From the NCBI RefSeq assembly GCF_003574835.2, contig NZ_CP063196.1, positions 5,208,001 to 5,272,000 on the forward strand: a DNA stretch of 64,000 nucleotides, read 5' to 3'. The notes beneath the pieces are model-generated. The model had not been told where the DNA came from and did no database searches. It worked only from the letters and a program-made list of their open reading frames with translations. The position numbers and the translations under genes are program-made. Numbering within the stretch: position 1 is the stretch's first letter; each line of letters starts with the position of its first letter. This DNA is from Thermobifida halotolerans (lineage in GTDB: Bacteria; Actinomycetota; Actinomycetes; Streptosporangiales; Streptosporangiaceae). This document shows positions 7,833 through 16,703 of the stretch, piece after piece.

Positions 7833-9773
7833 TCACCGCCGGGAGCGCCGCGACAGCAGGTCCCTCACCACGTACGAACCCAGCCGGTCCGGGTCGGGAC
7901 GCACGGTGCGGCCGCCGTTGCGGGCGACCAGGGCGGTGACGAACTCCTCCAGGCGGGGATCGTCGGCCAGCGAGAACACGGTGATGCGGGCGCCGCGACG
8001 GGTCATCCGGTCGACCTCCGCCAGCGTCAACTCGGTGGTGCGGCGCGCCGGAGGATACGAGAAGAGGGGAAAGCCGCCGTCCTCAAGGTGCGCGGTCGGC
8101 TCGCCGTCGGTGACCACCAGCACCACCGGCTCGAACCCCGGGTGCCGGTCCAGGTGCCGTCCGGCGAGCAGCAGCGCGTGGTGCAGGTTGGTGCCCTGCA
8201 CCGGCTCCAGCGACAACTCCGCCAACTCCCGAGGCGCGAGCACGCGGGCGTGGTCGTTGAACCCGATGATCTCCACCGCGTCCTGCGGGAACCGGGTGGA
8301 CACCAGCGCGTGCAGCGCCATCGCGGTCTGCTTCGCCGCCCCCCACAGGTCGCGCTGCACCATCGAGTACGACAGGTCCACCAGCAGGCACACCGCCGCC
8401 GCGTCGCGCCGCTCGGTCTCGGCGACCTCGAAGTCGTCGGCGCGCAACCGGAGCCGCCCGCCGTCGTCCGGGCCGCGCCGGGCCGCGTTGGCGAGCGTGC
8501 GCACCGCGTCCAGCGGCTGCTCGTCGCCGAACCGCCACGGCCGGGTGGTGCCGGTCAGCTCCCCGGCCGCGCCCACGTCCCGGGTCTCGTGGGAGCCCGC
8601 ACGTCCGCCCGAGGCCGACAGCACGTCGCGCAGCGCCGTCTCGCCGAGCCTGCGCACCGCCTTCGGGGTCAGCTCCAACCGGTTGCGCGCCCCCGAGAGG
8701 TAGCCCTGGTCGCGCAGTTCCCGCTCCAGTTCGCGCAGCCGCTCCAACTCCTCGGCGGCCGACCGGCCCAGGGCGCGCCGCACCGCGTCGGCGTCGACGT
8801 CGTCCAGTCGGGCGCCCGCGTATCCCTGGCCCAGCGCCTCCTCCAGTTCGGCGAGGTCGGCGAGTTCCGCGACCGCCGCGGTGGCGTCGCCCATGCCCAG
8901 CCCCGCCGTGCCGTCCATGTCCACCCCGCCCGACCAGGCCAGGTCCGGGCGGCGGGCGCGCAGCCGTTCGCCGAGTCGCTGCATCGCGTCGGCCAGCCCC
9001 GCGTCCTCCATGGCCTGGCGGCTCAGCTCCAGCAGTTCGGCGCGCTGCTCCGGGGTGAGCGAGTCCAGCATGCGCTGCGTGGCCGCCGCCTGCCGCGCCA
9101 GCGAGTCGACGAGTTCGTCGAGGTCGCGCGGGTTGTCGGGGAAGAAGTCACCGAACTCGGCCATGAAGCGGTCGAAGTCCCCCTGGGTGTGTTCGCCGCG
9201 GTTGTCGGCGTCCAGCATCGCGTTGAGCGCGTCCAGCATCGCGCCCACCCGCCGCAGGTCCTCGGGCGTGCCCCGCGCCATGGCCTGCTTCATGCCCCGG
9301 AACTGGGCGTCCAGGACCTCGCGGCGCAGCAGGTCGCGCAACCGGTCGAAGGTCTCTCGGGCGTCCGGGGAGCGCCACCGGTAGTCGGAGAGTCGGCGGA
9401 TCGCCGCGGCCGGGTCGGCGGGCAGGTCGTCGAGTTCGCTCTCCCGCAGCCGCGCGTCGTCACCCGGATCGGGGAACAGCGCCGCGCGCTCCTGGCCCAC
9501 GGCCTGGTCCAGCAGCCGCCGCGCCTCCTCCAGCGTGCCGTCCAACCTGCCCCGGGAACGCAGCTCCCGTCCGCGCTCCCGGATGCGCCGCGCCAGGTCG
9601 TCCAGCCCGGTCAGGCCGCGTGTGCCGCGCCGCAGCAGGTCGCGCAGCGCCCGTGTGGGCGAGGCGCCCGCCATGACCGAACGCCCCAGGTCGTCCAGCG
9701 CGGAGCGCACGTCGTAGGGGGGACGCAGCGGGTCGGGACCGTCGTCGTAGCGTCCGTACCGGAAGCCGCCCAT
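7833..9773 (-). CDS. VWA-domain protein partnered with a MoxR-type ATPase
   Basis: A 646-residue soluble protein. The first ~440 residues are mostly charged helices; the C-terminal ~180 form a von Willebrand A domain with a MIDAS metal site DLSYS (466-470) and a TDGEPT motif. It starts 18 bases after the ATPase gene ends, so the two form an operon. Such AAA-plus/VWA pairs resemble chelatase or protein-remodelling machines; M. tuberculosis Rv0958/Rv0959 appear to be the counterparts (from memory). By analogy the ATPase remodels or metallates a target held by the VWA partner. The target is unknown. Confidence 0.8.
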   Translation of the reverse strand: MGGFRYGRYDDGPDPLRPPYDVRSALDDLGRSVMAGASPTRALRDLLRRGTRGLTGLDDLARRIRERGRELRSRGRLDGTLEEARRLLDQAVGQERAALFPDPGDDARLRESELDDLPADPAAAIRRLSDYRWRSPDARETFDRLRDLLRREVLDAQFRGMKQAMARGTPEDLRRVGAMLDALNAMLDADNRGEHTQGDFDRFMAEFGDFFPDNPRDLDELVDSLARQAAATQRMLDSLTPEQRAELLELSRQAMEDAGLADAMQRLGERLRARRPDLAWSGGVDMDGTAGLGMGDATAAVAELADLAELEEALGQGYAGARLDDVDADAVRRALGRSAAEELERLRELERELRDQGYLSGARNRLELTPKAVRRLGETALRDVLSASGGRAGSHETRDVGAAGELTGTTRPWRFGDEQPLDAVRTLANAARRGPDDGGRLRLRADDFEVAETERRDAAAVCLLVDLSYSMVQRDLWGAAKQTAMALHALVSTRFPQDAVEIIGFNDHARVLAPRELAELSLEPVQGTNLHHALLLAGRHLDRHPGFEPVVLVVTDGEPTAHLEDGGFPLFSYPPARRTTELTLAEVDRMTRRGARITVFSLADDPRLEEFVTALVARNGGRTVRPDPDRLGSYVVRDLLSRRSRR

Positions 9774-9791
9774 GTCACAGCCCCTCTCGAC

Positions 9792-11204
9792 TCAGGTCCG
9801 GTAGCGCGCCCCGTCCGGCAGCGTGTCCTTGGACAGCCGCCGGTTCAGGTACAGGCCCTCCAGCGCGAACTCCACGGCCGCCGCCGCGTACCCCGGGGTG
9901 GCCGCCGGGTCGTCGTCGCCGTCCGGTGCGACCCGCTTGACCAGCTCCGCCAGGCCGGTGAACGGACCGACCCGCTTCAGCAGCTCCTCGGCGCCCACCA
10001 GTTCGCCCGACTCCACGGTCGCGCCGGAGGAGAAACGCTCGGTCAGCGGCCCCAGGTCCACCCCGCCCAGCACGCGGCGGAACGCGTCGTAGACGGCGCG
10101 GCGCAGCAGGTGCCCCAGCACGTCGGACTCGCGGCCCTCCTCGGACACGTCGAACTCGACCTTGCCGCGCAGTGTGGCCACCACCGACGGCAGGTCGCAC
10201 ACACGCGCCACCGCCCGCTGCTCGCCCGCCAGCGCGGCGCGGCGCTCCGCGGAGGCGGCGACCGTCTCCAGCGCCGCGATCGCGAACCGCGCCGACACGC
10301 CGGAGCGCTCGTCCACCGACGGCGACTCGCGCACCAGCCGGGTGAAGCGGGCCACGACCTCCACCAGGTGCGGCGGGACGCGCACTCCCGCGGACAGGTC
10401 GCTCTCCTGCTCGATCAGCGCGATCTCGTCGTCGAGCTCCGGCGGGTAGTGGGTGCGGATCTCCGCGCCGAACCGGTCCTTCAACGGCGTGACGATCCGG
10501 CCCCGGTTGGTGTAGTCCTCCGGGTTGGCGCTGGCCACGATCAGCATGTCCAGCGGCAGCCGCAACTGGTAGCCGCGGACCTGCACGTCGCGCTCCTCCA
10601 GCACGTTGAACAGCGCCACCTGGATGCGCGCGGCGAGGTCGGGCAGCTCGTTCAGGCAGAACACGCCCCGGTTGGAGCGCGGCACCAGCCCGTAGTGCAC
10701 GGTCTCGGGATCGCCCAGGCTGCGCCCCTCGGCGAGTCTGACCGGGTCGACGTCGCCGATGAGGTCGCCGACGCCGGTGTCGGGTGTGGCGAGTTTCTCA
10801 CCGTAGCGTTCGTCGCGGTGCCGCCACACGACGGGCAGGTCGTCGCCGTACTCGGCGGCCATGCGGCGCGCCTGCGGGGAGACCGGCGCGTAGGGGTGGT
10901 CGTTGAGCGCGCATCCCGCCACGGCCGGACTCCACTCGTCCAACAGGCCCGTGAGGGTGCGGATCAGCCGTGTCTTCCCCTGGCCACGTTCGCCCAGGAG
11001 CACCACGTCATGCCTGGCGAGTAGCGCCCGTTCGAGTTGCGGCAGTACGGTCTCGCCGAACCCGACGATGCCGGGGAAGCGTTCCTCACCGGATCGCATC
11101 CGCCGCAGGAGGTTCTCGCGGATCTCGTCCTTGACTGGTCGGTACTGGTGCCCCGAAGCGCGCAGCGCGCCCAGGGTGTGCGGAAGGTCGACGTGATCGG
11201 GCAC
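9792..11204 (-). CDS. MoxR/magnesium-chelatase-like AAA+ ATPase
   Basis: A 470-residue AAA+ ATPase of the ChlI/MoxR group. Walker A is GERGQGKT (71-78); an FCLNELPDL segment is the Walker B/sensor region and is followed by the ASANPEDYTNRGRI stretch typical of MoxR proteins. The start is uncertain: I chose the GTG at 11204 (protein begins VPDHVDLPHTLG) because the family N-terminus matches, although no good ribosome-binding site precedes it and an in-frame extension to 11375 exists. It is the first gene of the pair with the VWA protein and probably the motor of that complex. Confidence 0.8.
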   Translation of the reverse strand: MPDHVDLPHTLGALRASGHQYRPVKDEIRENLLRRMRSGEERFPGIVGFGETVLPQLERALLARHDVVLLGERGQGKTRLIRTLTGLLDEWSPAVAGCALNDHPYAPVSPQARRMAAEYGDDLPVVWRHRDERYGEKLATPDTGVGDLIGDVDPVRLAEGRSLGDPETVHYGLVPRSNRGVFCLNELPDLAARIQVALFNVLEERDVQVRGYQLRLPLDMLIVASANPEDYTNRGRIVTPLKDRFGAEIRTHYPPELDDEIALIEQESDLSAGVRVPPHLVEVVARFTRLVRESPSVDERSGVSARFAIAALETVAASAERRAALAGEQRAVARVCDLPSVVATLRGKVEFDVSEEGRESDVLGHLLRRAVYDAFRRVLGGVDLGPLTERFSSGATVESGELVGAEELLKRVGPFTGLAELVKRVAPDGDDDPAATPGYAAAAVEFALEGLYLNRRLSKDTLPDGARYRT

Positions 11205-11424
11205 ACGGTCGAGTCTATTCACGGGGTGCCGGTCGTGGATGTCACGGGTGTGAAGATTCCGACCCTCTCTTCCGGGACCGTGACCCCGCCTTGGCCTCCG
11301 CCGGGCAGACGTCGGCGAATCCTCGGCGGAGATTGGGAATGTTCTGGTCCCACGGGGAACGGTCAACAGAGACAATGGCGGTGCCCGTGAGAACCCGCTC
11401 GCGGTGGACGGCGAGGAGGCGACA

Positions 11425-12585
11425 GTGGCCCGGTTCAGCGATGCTCTGGCTACCGGGGTCGACCTGGTGAGCGCGGCCGAGCGCGCCGCTCGGCAGGCGC
11501 TCGGTCAACTCGACGGCCCGGCCGACCTCGTCTGCGTGTTCGTCAGCGGTTTCGACCCGGAGGAGGTGACGCTCGCCGGGGAGCGCGTCATGGCCCTGGC
11601 CGAGGAGGCGACCACCATCGGGTGCAGCGCCGACGGCGTCATCGGCGGAGGGCGCGGAGCCGAGGGGCAGGGCGCGGTGAGCGTGTGGGCGGCGATGCTG
11701 CCCGGCGTCACCATGACCCCCTTCGAACTCGCCGCGGTCCCCGAGGGGGACCATCTCGCGGTGGTCGGCATGTTCCAGCCCACGCCCGCCGACCGGGCGG
11801 TGCTGCTGCTGGCCAACCCGTACGTCTTCCCCGCGCACTCGTTCGTGCGCCGCAGCGAGCCCGTCCTGGGCGGCCTGCCCATCGTGGGCGGACTGGCCGA
11901 CGGCGCGTACGGCGGCGACAGCGTCCGGCTGTTCCTGCAGGGCGAGACCGTGCAGGCGGGAGCGGTGGGCCTGCTGATCGGCGGGGACGGGGTGCTCGGA
12001 ACGGTGGTCAGCCAGGGCTGCCGCCCCATCGGACCGTCCATGGCCGTCACCAAGGCGGAGGACAACGTCCTGCTGGAACTGGCGGGCACGCCCGCCTACG
12101 AGAAACTCGAGGACATCGTCAGCACGATCTCCCCCGAGGAGCAGGACCTGGCCGCGGAGGGGCTGCACATCGGCATCGCCATCGACGAGTACGCCGATCG
12201 GCACGAGAGCGGCGACTTCCTGATCCGGGGGGTGCTCGAAGCCGACCCCGAGCAGGGGACGGTCACCATCGGGGACGTCGTCGAGGTCGGTCAGACGGTC
12301 CGGTTCCAGGTCCGCGACCACGACACCGCCGAAAACGACCTGCTGGAACGGCTGCGCCTGTTCGCCCGCGACACCGAGGGAACCGCCGAGGGCGCCCTGC
12401 TGTTCTCCTGCAACGGCCGGGGCAGCGCCATGTTCCCCTCGCCCGACCACGACGTGCGCTGCGTGCGGCAGGCCCTCGGGATCGACGCGGTCGGCGGGTT
12501 CTTCGCCGCGGGTGAGATCGGGCCGGTGGCCGGACGCAACCACCTGCACGGTTTCACCGCCTGCATGCTGGCCTTCAGGGGATGA
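11425..12585 (+). CDS. FIST-domain protein
   Basis: A 386-residue cytosolic protein with a FIST_N domain (about 25-215) and FIST_C domain (about 225-370). FIST domains are proposed small-ligand sensors and in other bacteria accompany signalling proteins. Typical features are the GCSADGVIGGGRG segment and the C-terminal SCNGRG ... GGFFAAGEIGPV stretch. The GTG at 11425 is preferred over the in-frame GTG at 11404 because GAGGAGG lies 6 bases upstream. It is divergent from the MoxR-type gene. No kinase or cyclase partner is adjacent, so its signalling output is unknown. Confidence 0.85.
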   Translation: MARFSDALATGVDLVSAAERAARQALGQLDGPADLVCVFVSGFDPEEVTLAGERVMALAEEATTIGCSADGVIGGGRGAEGQGAVSVWAAMLPGVTMTPFELAAVPEGDHLAVVGMFQPTPADRAVLLLANPYVFPAHSFVRRSEPVLGGLPIVGGLADGAYGGDSVRLFLQGETVQAGAVGLLIGGDGVLGTVVSQGCRPIGPSMAVTKAEDNVLLELAGTPAYEKLEDIVSTISPEEQDLAAEGLHIGIAIDEYADRHESGDFLIRGVLEADPEQGTVTIGDVVEVGQTVRFQVRDHDTAENDLLERLRLFARDTEGTAEGALLFSCNGRGSAMFPSPDHDVRCVRQALGIDAVGGFFAAGEIGPVAGRNHLHGFTACMLAFRG

Positions 12586-12757
12586 CGGCCCGCCCGGCGG
12601 ACCGGACGCGAAACCGGCCCACCGGGATGGCGCGAGAGTGTCCCGGCCCTGACCGGGGGTGAATCGCGTTCGGTGCGAGCGGGATGGTCTTTGCGCCGAT
12701 CGACCAGGGCCTGCTGGTCGAACAGCAGGGTGCGGCCGATCCCGGCGTCCCGGGCCG

Positions 12758-13133
12758 AACCAGGCCGACCAGGCGATCCGCCGAGCCCGCAAGGACATTC
12801 CCCGGCTCACCGGCCTCCCCGCGCAGGCAGCACAGCAGATCCTGAAGCAGTACCACCGGGCGTGGGTCAACCGCTGGGAAGACCGCGCCGAAGCGCCCCG
12901 GTTCAGGTCCCGTGCCCGCGCGAAGACGACCAACGACCGGCACATCGTGTTCGGCACCCACCGGGAGTGGGAACGCCGACACCGACGCCGCGAGGAACAT
13001 CCACCTGGCTGCCCTCGAGGCAGCACGAGAACCCGCGCCGGGAAGCGGCGTGGCAGGACGCGGGGCCCTCCAGCCGTCAGGCGGGGCGGCGAAGCGTCAA
13101 CCGAAGCGAAAGAAGGCCCGTGGTCGTCCTTGA
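12758..13133 (+). pseudogene. decayed IS200/IS605-family tnpB
   Basis: Two pieces of a TnpB (OrfB) RNA-guided nuclease in different frames. The N-terminal piece contains ARKDIPRLTGLPAQAAQQIL and a WEDRAEAPRFRSR stretch; from about 12969 another frame gives NADTDAARNIHLAALEAA and GVAGRGALQ, the conserved TnpB C-terminus. The RuvC core and zinc finger between them are deleted, so the gene is dead. An IS-type end hairpin follows at 13142. No TnpA transposase is present. Confidence 0.8.
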
Positions 13134-13141
13134 GCACGAAG

Positions 13142-13161
13142 CCTCCGCGTTCACGCGGAGG
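13142..13161 (+). mobile_element. right-end hairpin of the tnpB remnant
   Basis: A perfect 8-bp stem CCTCCGCG / CGCGGAGG with a TTCA loop, just downstream of the tnpB remnant, in the position of the subterminal right-end hairpin of IS200/IS605 elements. The same TTCA-loop architecture recurs at 27629 and 28103. Confidence 0.75.
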
Positions 13162-13166
13162 AGACC

Positions 13167-13751
13167 TCACCGGGTGACCACGACAACCGTCCGCGACATC
13201 TTGTCGTGCAGCGCCTGGGAGTTCTCGTCGCCGAGCACGAACAGGCAGGCCACGAAGACGAGGACGTGCCCCAGGCACGGCAGCGAGTGCGGCAGTCCGA
13301 ACGCCGCGCTGCGCAGGGCGCTCTGCCCCTGCGCCGGGGGCGCGCCGGTGACGCTGACCACCTTGAGCCCGGTCATCATCTTGCCGGGGGTGCGGCTGGC
13401 CGCGGCGACGAAGAACCAGTCGTACAGGAAGGCGGCCACTCCCCAGCCGAAGAGGAACAGCAGACCGAGCACGCCGTCGAACGCCCTGGAGGTCTCCTCC
13501 ATCTCGGGGTAGGCCACGAAGAGGAACAGCAGGATGCCGAAGGTGAGCAGTGACACCAGGATGGTCAGGAGGACGTAGTCGATGACCCGCGCGCCCAGAC
13601 GGTGCCCGAAACCGGCGAGGGGCAGCCCCAGCACGGGGTGGACGCGGACGCCGGGGGACGGCCGGGGCGGCGGGTAGCCTCCCGCCACCCCGGGGTAGGG
13701 GTGGGGGATCCCGTACGGCTGTTGCGGGTTGTGCCAAGGGGAAGTGCTCAC
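13167..13751 (-). CDS. RDD-family membrane protein with proline-rich N-terminus
   Basis: A 194-residue protein. The first ~45 residues are rich in Pro, Tyr and Gly; the rest is an RDD domain with three to four membrane helices (FGHRLGARVIDYVLL opens the domain; TPGKMMTGLKVV is the conserved loop). This matches the mycobacterial proline-rich antigen Pra, which also lies by cbs/metB. RDD proteins are thought to act in transport, but the substrate is unclear. The GTG start at 13751 lacks a strong ribosome-binding site, so a leaderless message is possible. The gene ends 5 bases from the TnpB end hairpin. Confidence 0.8.
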   Translation of the reverse strand: MSTSPWHNPQQPYGIPHPYPGVAGGYPPPRPSPGVRVHPVLGLPLAGFGHRLGARVIDYVLLTILVSLLTFGILLFLFVAYPEMEETSRAFDGVLGLLFLFGWGVAAFLYDWFFVAAASRTPGKMMTGLKVVSVTGAPPAQGQSALRSAAFGLPHSLPCLGHVLVFVACLFVLGDENSQALHDKMSRTVVVVTR

Positions 13752-13769
13752 CCGAGCATTATCACCGGC

Positions 13770-13975
13770 AGCGCCGACACGCGCGGCCGCTCGCAGGTCC
13801 CGCAGGTCGGCGTTGAACAGCACCTCCGGTCCCACGGCGCCGCCGAAGGTGAGCGCCCCGGGCCGTGGAGCAGCGGGTCCGCCACGAACACGTCGATCAG
13901 GAGCGCGACCACGCGCAGTCCCCACACCGTCCCCGGGGACGGCTGCGGGAGGTGCTGGTGGGGGGCGCGGTCCTG
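13770..13975 (-). pseudogene. possible decayed RDD-like gene
   Basis: Upstream of the intact RDD gene one minus-strand frame reads PGTVWGLRVVALLIDVFVA, the opening of an RDD domain. Near 13857 coding appears to pass to another frame (TFGGAVGPEVLFNADLRDL). No complete gene can be built, so this is tentatively a frameshifted, truncated RDD-type gene. The rest of 13976-14103 shows nothing recognisable. Confidence 0.4.
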
Positions 13976-14103
13976 GGATTCCACGGTCGGCACGGGGAGA
14001 GCCGGAGACGACTGTGGTTCCGCGGTGGCGGCGCGACCACGGTCTCGGAGGATGTTGTCCGTTTCCGGCCCCCGTCCCGTCGGGCCTGACGACGTGGACC
14101 CCC

Positions 14104-14146
14104 GCAACGCGGAAGGGGTGGCTCTCGGCCACCCCTTCCGCGTTGC
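14104..14146. terminator. terminator hairpin of greA
   Basis: A perfect 19-bp inverted repeat (arms 14104-14122 and 14128-14146, loop TCTCG) immediately downstream of greA. It is the strongest hairpin in the window. Confidence 0.85.
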
Positions 14147-14156
14147 GTTTCCGGGG

Positions 14157-14660
14157 TTAGGCTCCGCCTCCGTAAGGTACGGCGTCGATGATCTCCACCG
14201 TCGCCTCCCGGCCGTTGGGGAGCTTGTAGGTGGCCTTGTCACCGGCCTTCTTGCCGTTGATGGCCTCGCCCAGCGGTGACTTGGGGGAGTAGACGTCGAT
14301 CGGGGCTCCGCTCTCCTCGCGGGAGGCCAGGAGGAAGGTGATCTCCTCGTCGTCCCCTTCGAACTTGATCGTCACCGTCATTCCGGGGCTGACCACGCCC
14401 TCGCGGTGAGGGGCCTCACCGACGCGGGCGTTGTTCAGGATCGACTGCAGGTGTGCGATACGGGCCTCGATCTTCCCCTGCTCTTCCTTGGCGGCGTGGT
14501 AGCCGCCGTTCTCCCTCAGGTCGCCTTCTTCCCGAGCGGCTTCGATCCGATCGGCGATCTCGATGCGACCAGGCCCTGACAAGTACTCCAGCTCTTGGCT
14601 GAGCCGGTCGTACGCCTCCTGAGTGAGCCAGGTGACGTTGTCATCACGGGTCTCGGTCAC
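14157..14660 (-). CDS. greA: transcription elongation factor GreA
   Basis: A 167-residue Gre factor that rescues backtracked RNA polymerase by stimulating transcript cleavage. The N-terminal coiled coil carries the acidic tip in the AREEGDLRENGGYHAAKEEQ segment (residues ~49-68), and the C-terminal FKBP-like domain ends in the conserved SPLGEAINGKKAGD region. The GTG at 14660 follows GAGGGAG; an upstream extension of the frame is non-coding. The greA-DUF4307-mca order is that of M. tuberculosis Rv1080c-Rv1082. Confidence 0.95.
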   Translation of the reverse strand: MTETRDDNVTWLTQEAYDRLSQELEYLSGPGRIEIADRIEAAREEGDLRENGGYHAAKEEQGKIEARIAHLQSILNNARVGEAPHREGVVSPGMTVTIKFEGDDEEITFLLASREESGAPIDVYSPKSPLGEAINGKKAGDKATYKLPNGREATVEIIDAVPYGGGA

Positions 14661-14872
14661 GGGAACTCCCTCGATGGTTCTAGGGACCGCGCCCGGGGGC
14701 GCGGCAGATGAAATTACGAGATTAGCACCGAGCTCCCCGAACGGGATGACCATGGAAAACAGCATCTCGGCACGTGTGTCTCCGCTATGCGGGACGTGAC
14801 ATCACGCACCGAGGGCCATGATCCGCTCGGGGGGTCTCGACGCGGCTGCTCCCTCACGGGAGCGGTCGGGAA

Positions 14873-15307
14873 CTACTGGTTGGCTGTTTCGCTTTTGAAA
14901 GCTTGTTCCCTGCAGGAGACGACTTGTACCGCCGAAGCTCGACGAACTGTGTTGATCGTCGCCTCCACGTCGCGGAGTCCGCCCTCGACGGTCACCTCGG
15001 TGTGCCCGATCTCGACGTGCTGGGCGTCGTAGGCGTTGATCAGACAGAGCGCTCCGTCGCGGCTGTTGGTCTGGAAGGAGATGCGGGCCTCGGTGTCGGA
15101 GACGATCTTCCAGGCGACCGTCTGGTGGTGGACCTGGCCCAGCGAGTTGCCGCCGTAGCTGAACAGGGCGATGCCCCAGCCGATCGTGAAGACGACGGCG
15201 GCGATGACGCCGAGTACGAAGAAGAACGGCTGGTTGCCCAGGCGTCGCCGCGTGCCCGAAACCGGCCGGGCGGCGGTGGGCGTGGTGTTTTCGGGCTGGG
15301 GCGGCAT
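14873..15307 (-). CDS. DUF4307 membrane protein
   Basis: A 144-residue protein with one central membrane helix (about 28-50, FFFVLGVIAAVVFTIGWGIALF) and an external beta-rich domain with two cysteines. It matches DUF4307, an actinobacterial family nearly always encoded between greA and mca (Rv1081c-like). The ATG follows a GGAG sequence. It is divergent from mca with a 158-bp shared promoter region. The function is unknown; the position suggests a link with mycothiol or envelope homeostasis, but this is inference. Confidence 0.85.
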   Translation of the reverse strand: MPPQPENTTPTAARPVSGTRRRLGNQPFFFVLGVIAAVVFTIGWGIALFSYGGNSLGQVHHQTVAWKIVSDTEARISFQTNSRDGALCLINAYDAQHVEIGHTEVTVEGGLRDVEATINTVRRASAVQVVSCREQAFKSETANQ

Positions 15308-15465
15308 AAGGGAATCTCCGGGAGTGGGACCTACGTTGTCTAAGATATCCCTGCCTCCACAGGCTCACGCTCCGCCCGTGCTGTTTCGCGTCGGGTCAGT
15401 GCGGCCGCACGGACCGTGCGGAGCGGCGAACGCCGTCCGACCACGATCACCGAGGGGCTTCCCAA

Positions 15466-16338
15466 TTGTCCGACCGCTTGCGGCTCATGGCCGTGCATGC
15501 CCACCCCGACGACGAGTCGAGCAAGGGCGCAGCCACCATGGCGCGCTACGTGAACGAAGGCGCGGAAGTGCTGGTCGTCACCCTCACCGGTGGTGAACGC
15601 GGCTCGATCCTCAACCCCGCCATGGACCGCCCCGAGGTCCTGGCCAACATCGGCGAGATCCGCCGCAAGGAGATGGAGGAGGCCCGCCGCATCCTCGGCG
15701 TCCGCCAGGAGTTCGCGGGTTTCATCGACTCCGGGCTGCCCGAGGGCGACCCCCCGCCGCCGCTGCCCGAGGGCTGCTTCGCCGTGCAGCCGCTGGAGGT
15801 CGCCTCCGAACCACTGGTGCGCATGGTCCGCGAGTTCCGTCCGCACGTCATGCTCACCTACGACGAGCAGGGCGGCTACCCGCACCCCGACCACATCATG
15901 TGCCACAAGGTGTCCGTCGAGGCCTTCGACGCCGCCGCCGACCCGACGCGCTACCCCGGCGCCGGAGAGCCGTGGCAGACGCTCAAGCTCTACTACCACG
16001 TGTCCTTCCCGCGCGAGCGCTTCGAGGCCATCGCCAAGATCCTCACCGACCGTGGTCTGGAGAACCCGTTCGCCGAGTGGATGGAGCGGATGGAGAAGCG
16101 CGACTACCCGCAGTGGGAGATCACCACGCGGGTGAGGTGCGACGACTACTTCGAGACCCGCGACCGCGCCCTCATCGCGCACGCCACCCAGATCGACCCC
16201 AACGGCTTCTGGTTCGCCGTCCCCAACGACGTCCAACGTGAGGCGTGGCCCACCGAGGACTTCCACCTGGCCCGTTCGATGGTCGACACCGAACTGCCCG
16301 AGGACGACCTCTTCGCGGGCATCCGCGACACGGTGTGA
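15466..16338 (+). CDS. mca: mycothiol S-conjugate amidase
   Basis: A 290-residue zinc amidase of the MshB/Mca family. It cleaves mycothiol S-conjugates to a mercapturic acid for export plus GlcN-inositol, detoxifying electrophiles. Metal ligands are in AHPDDE (His13, Asp16) and PHPDH (His143). Length and the long insertion after GFIDSG fit Mca better than the deacetylase MshB. A TTG start at 15466 is supported by the family N-terminus and by CGAGGGG upstream. It indicates that the organism makes mycothiol. Confidence 0.92.
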   Translation: MSDRLRLMAVHAHPDDESSKGAATMARYVNEGAEVLVVTLTGGERGSILNPAMDRPEVLANIGEIRRKEMEEARRILGVRQEFAGFIDSGLPEGDPPPPLPEGCFAVQPLEVASEPLVRMVREFRPHVMLTYDEQGGYPHPDHIMCHKVSVEAFDAAADPTRYPGAGEPWQTLKLYYHVSFPRERFEAIAKILTDRGLENPFAEWMERMEKRDYPQWEITTRVRCDDYFETRDRALIAHATQIDPNGFWFAVPNDVQREAWPTEDFHLARSMVDTELPEDDLFAGIRDTV

Positions 16339-16348
16339 GAATGGAGTC

Positions 16349-16594
16349 ATGAACCTTTCGGCGTTCCAGCTCGCAGACTCCGTGAACGACCTGGCGACCC
16401 CGGGCGTTCTCGGATTCGTCGTCATCGCGCTCATCGGCGGGGCGCTGTTCCTGCTCATGCGCTCCATGCGGCGGCACCTGGACACCGCGCGCTCCAACGA
16501 CTTCGGCGCGGACACCGCCGAGACGTCCGTGTCCGGGGACTCCGCGAAGAGCGAGGACTCTCAGAAGAGTGGGGACGCCGAGCGGGCGGAGTGA
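16349..16594 (+). CDS. small single-helix membrane protein
   Basis: An 81-residue protein with one membrane helix (about 17-38, [19 protein letters not shown]) and an acidic Ser-rich tail. It starts 10 bases after mca and is therefore its operon partner; the equivalent mycobacterial protein is Rv1083. The ATG is preceded by ATGGAG. The function is unknown, but conservation of the position across actinobacteria argues that it is real. Confidence 0.75.
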   Translation: MNLSAFQLADSVNDLATPGVLGFVVIALIGGALFLLMRSMRRHLDTARSNDFGADTAETSVSGDSAKSEDSQKSGDAERAE

Positions 16595-16613
16595 GCCGCC
16601 CTCCCGGCCGTGC

Positions 16614-16644
16614 GCGGCCCCGTCCCGACAGGGGACGGGGCCGC
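16614..16644 (+). terminator. terminator after the mca operon
   Basis: A perfect 13-bp stem (GCGGCCCCGTCCC / GGGACGGGGCCGC) with a 5-base loop lies 20 bases after the small membrane protein gene and before the YyaL gene. Confidence 0.75.
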
Positions 16645-16703
16645 GACCGATCTCGGGGGTCCCGGTGGTGTCCCGCGCCCCCGCAGTGGGCAGGGTAGGA
16701 GAC

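Noticed and set aside
7815-11024. A very long plus-strand open frame (over 1000 codons) opposite the VWA and MoxR genes
   Set aside because: It is antisense to two well-supported genes, rich in Arg/His/Gln as expected from complementing high-GC codons, and has no recognisable domain.
12586-12757. Possible start of the tnpB gene or a left end of the element
   Set aside because: No TnpB N-terminal motif or TTCA-loop hairpin was found before 12758; the left boundary cannot be defined.
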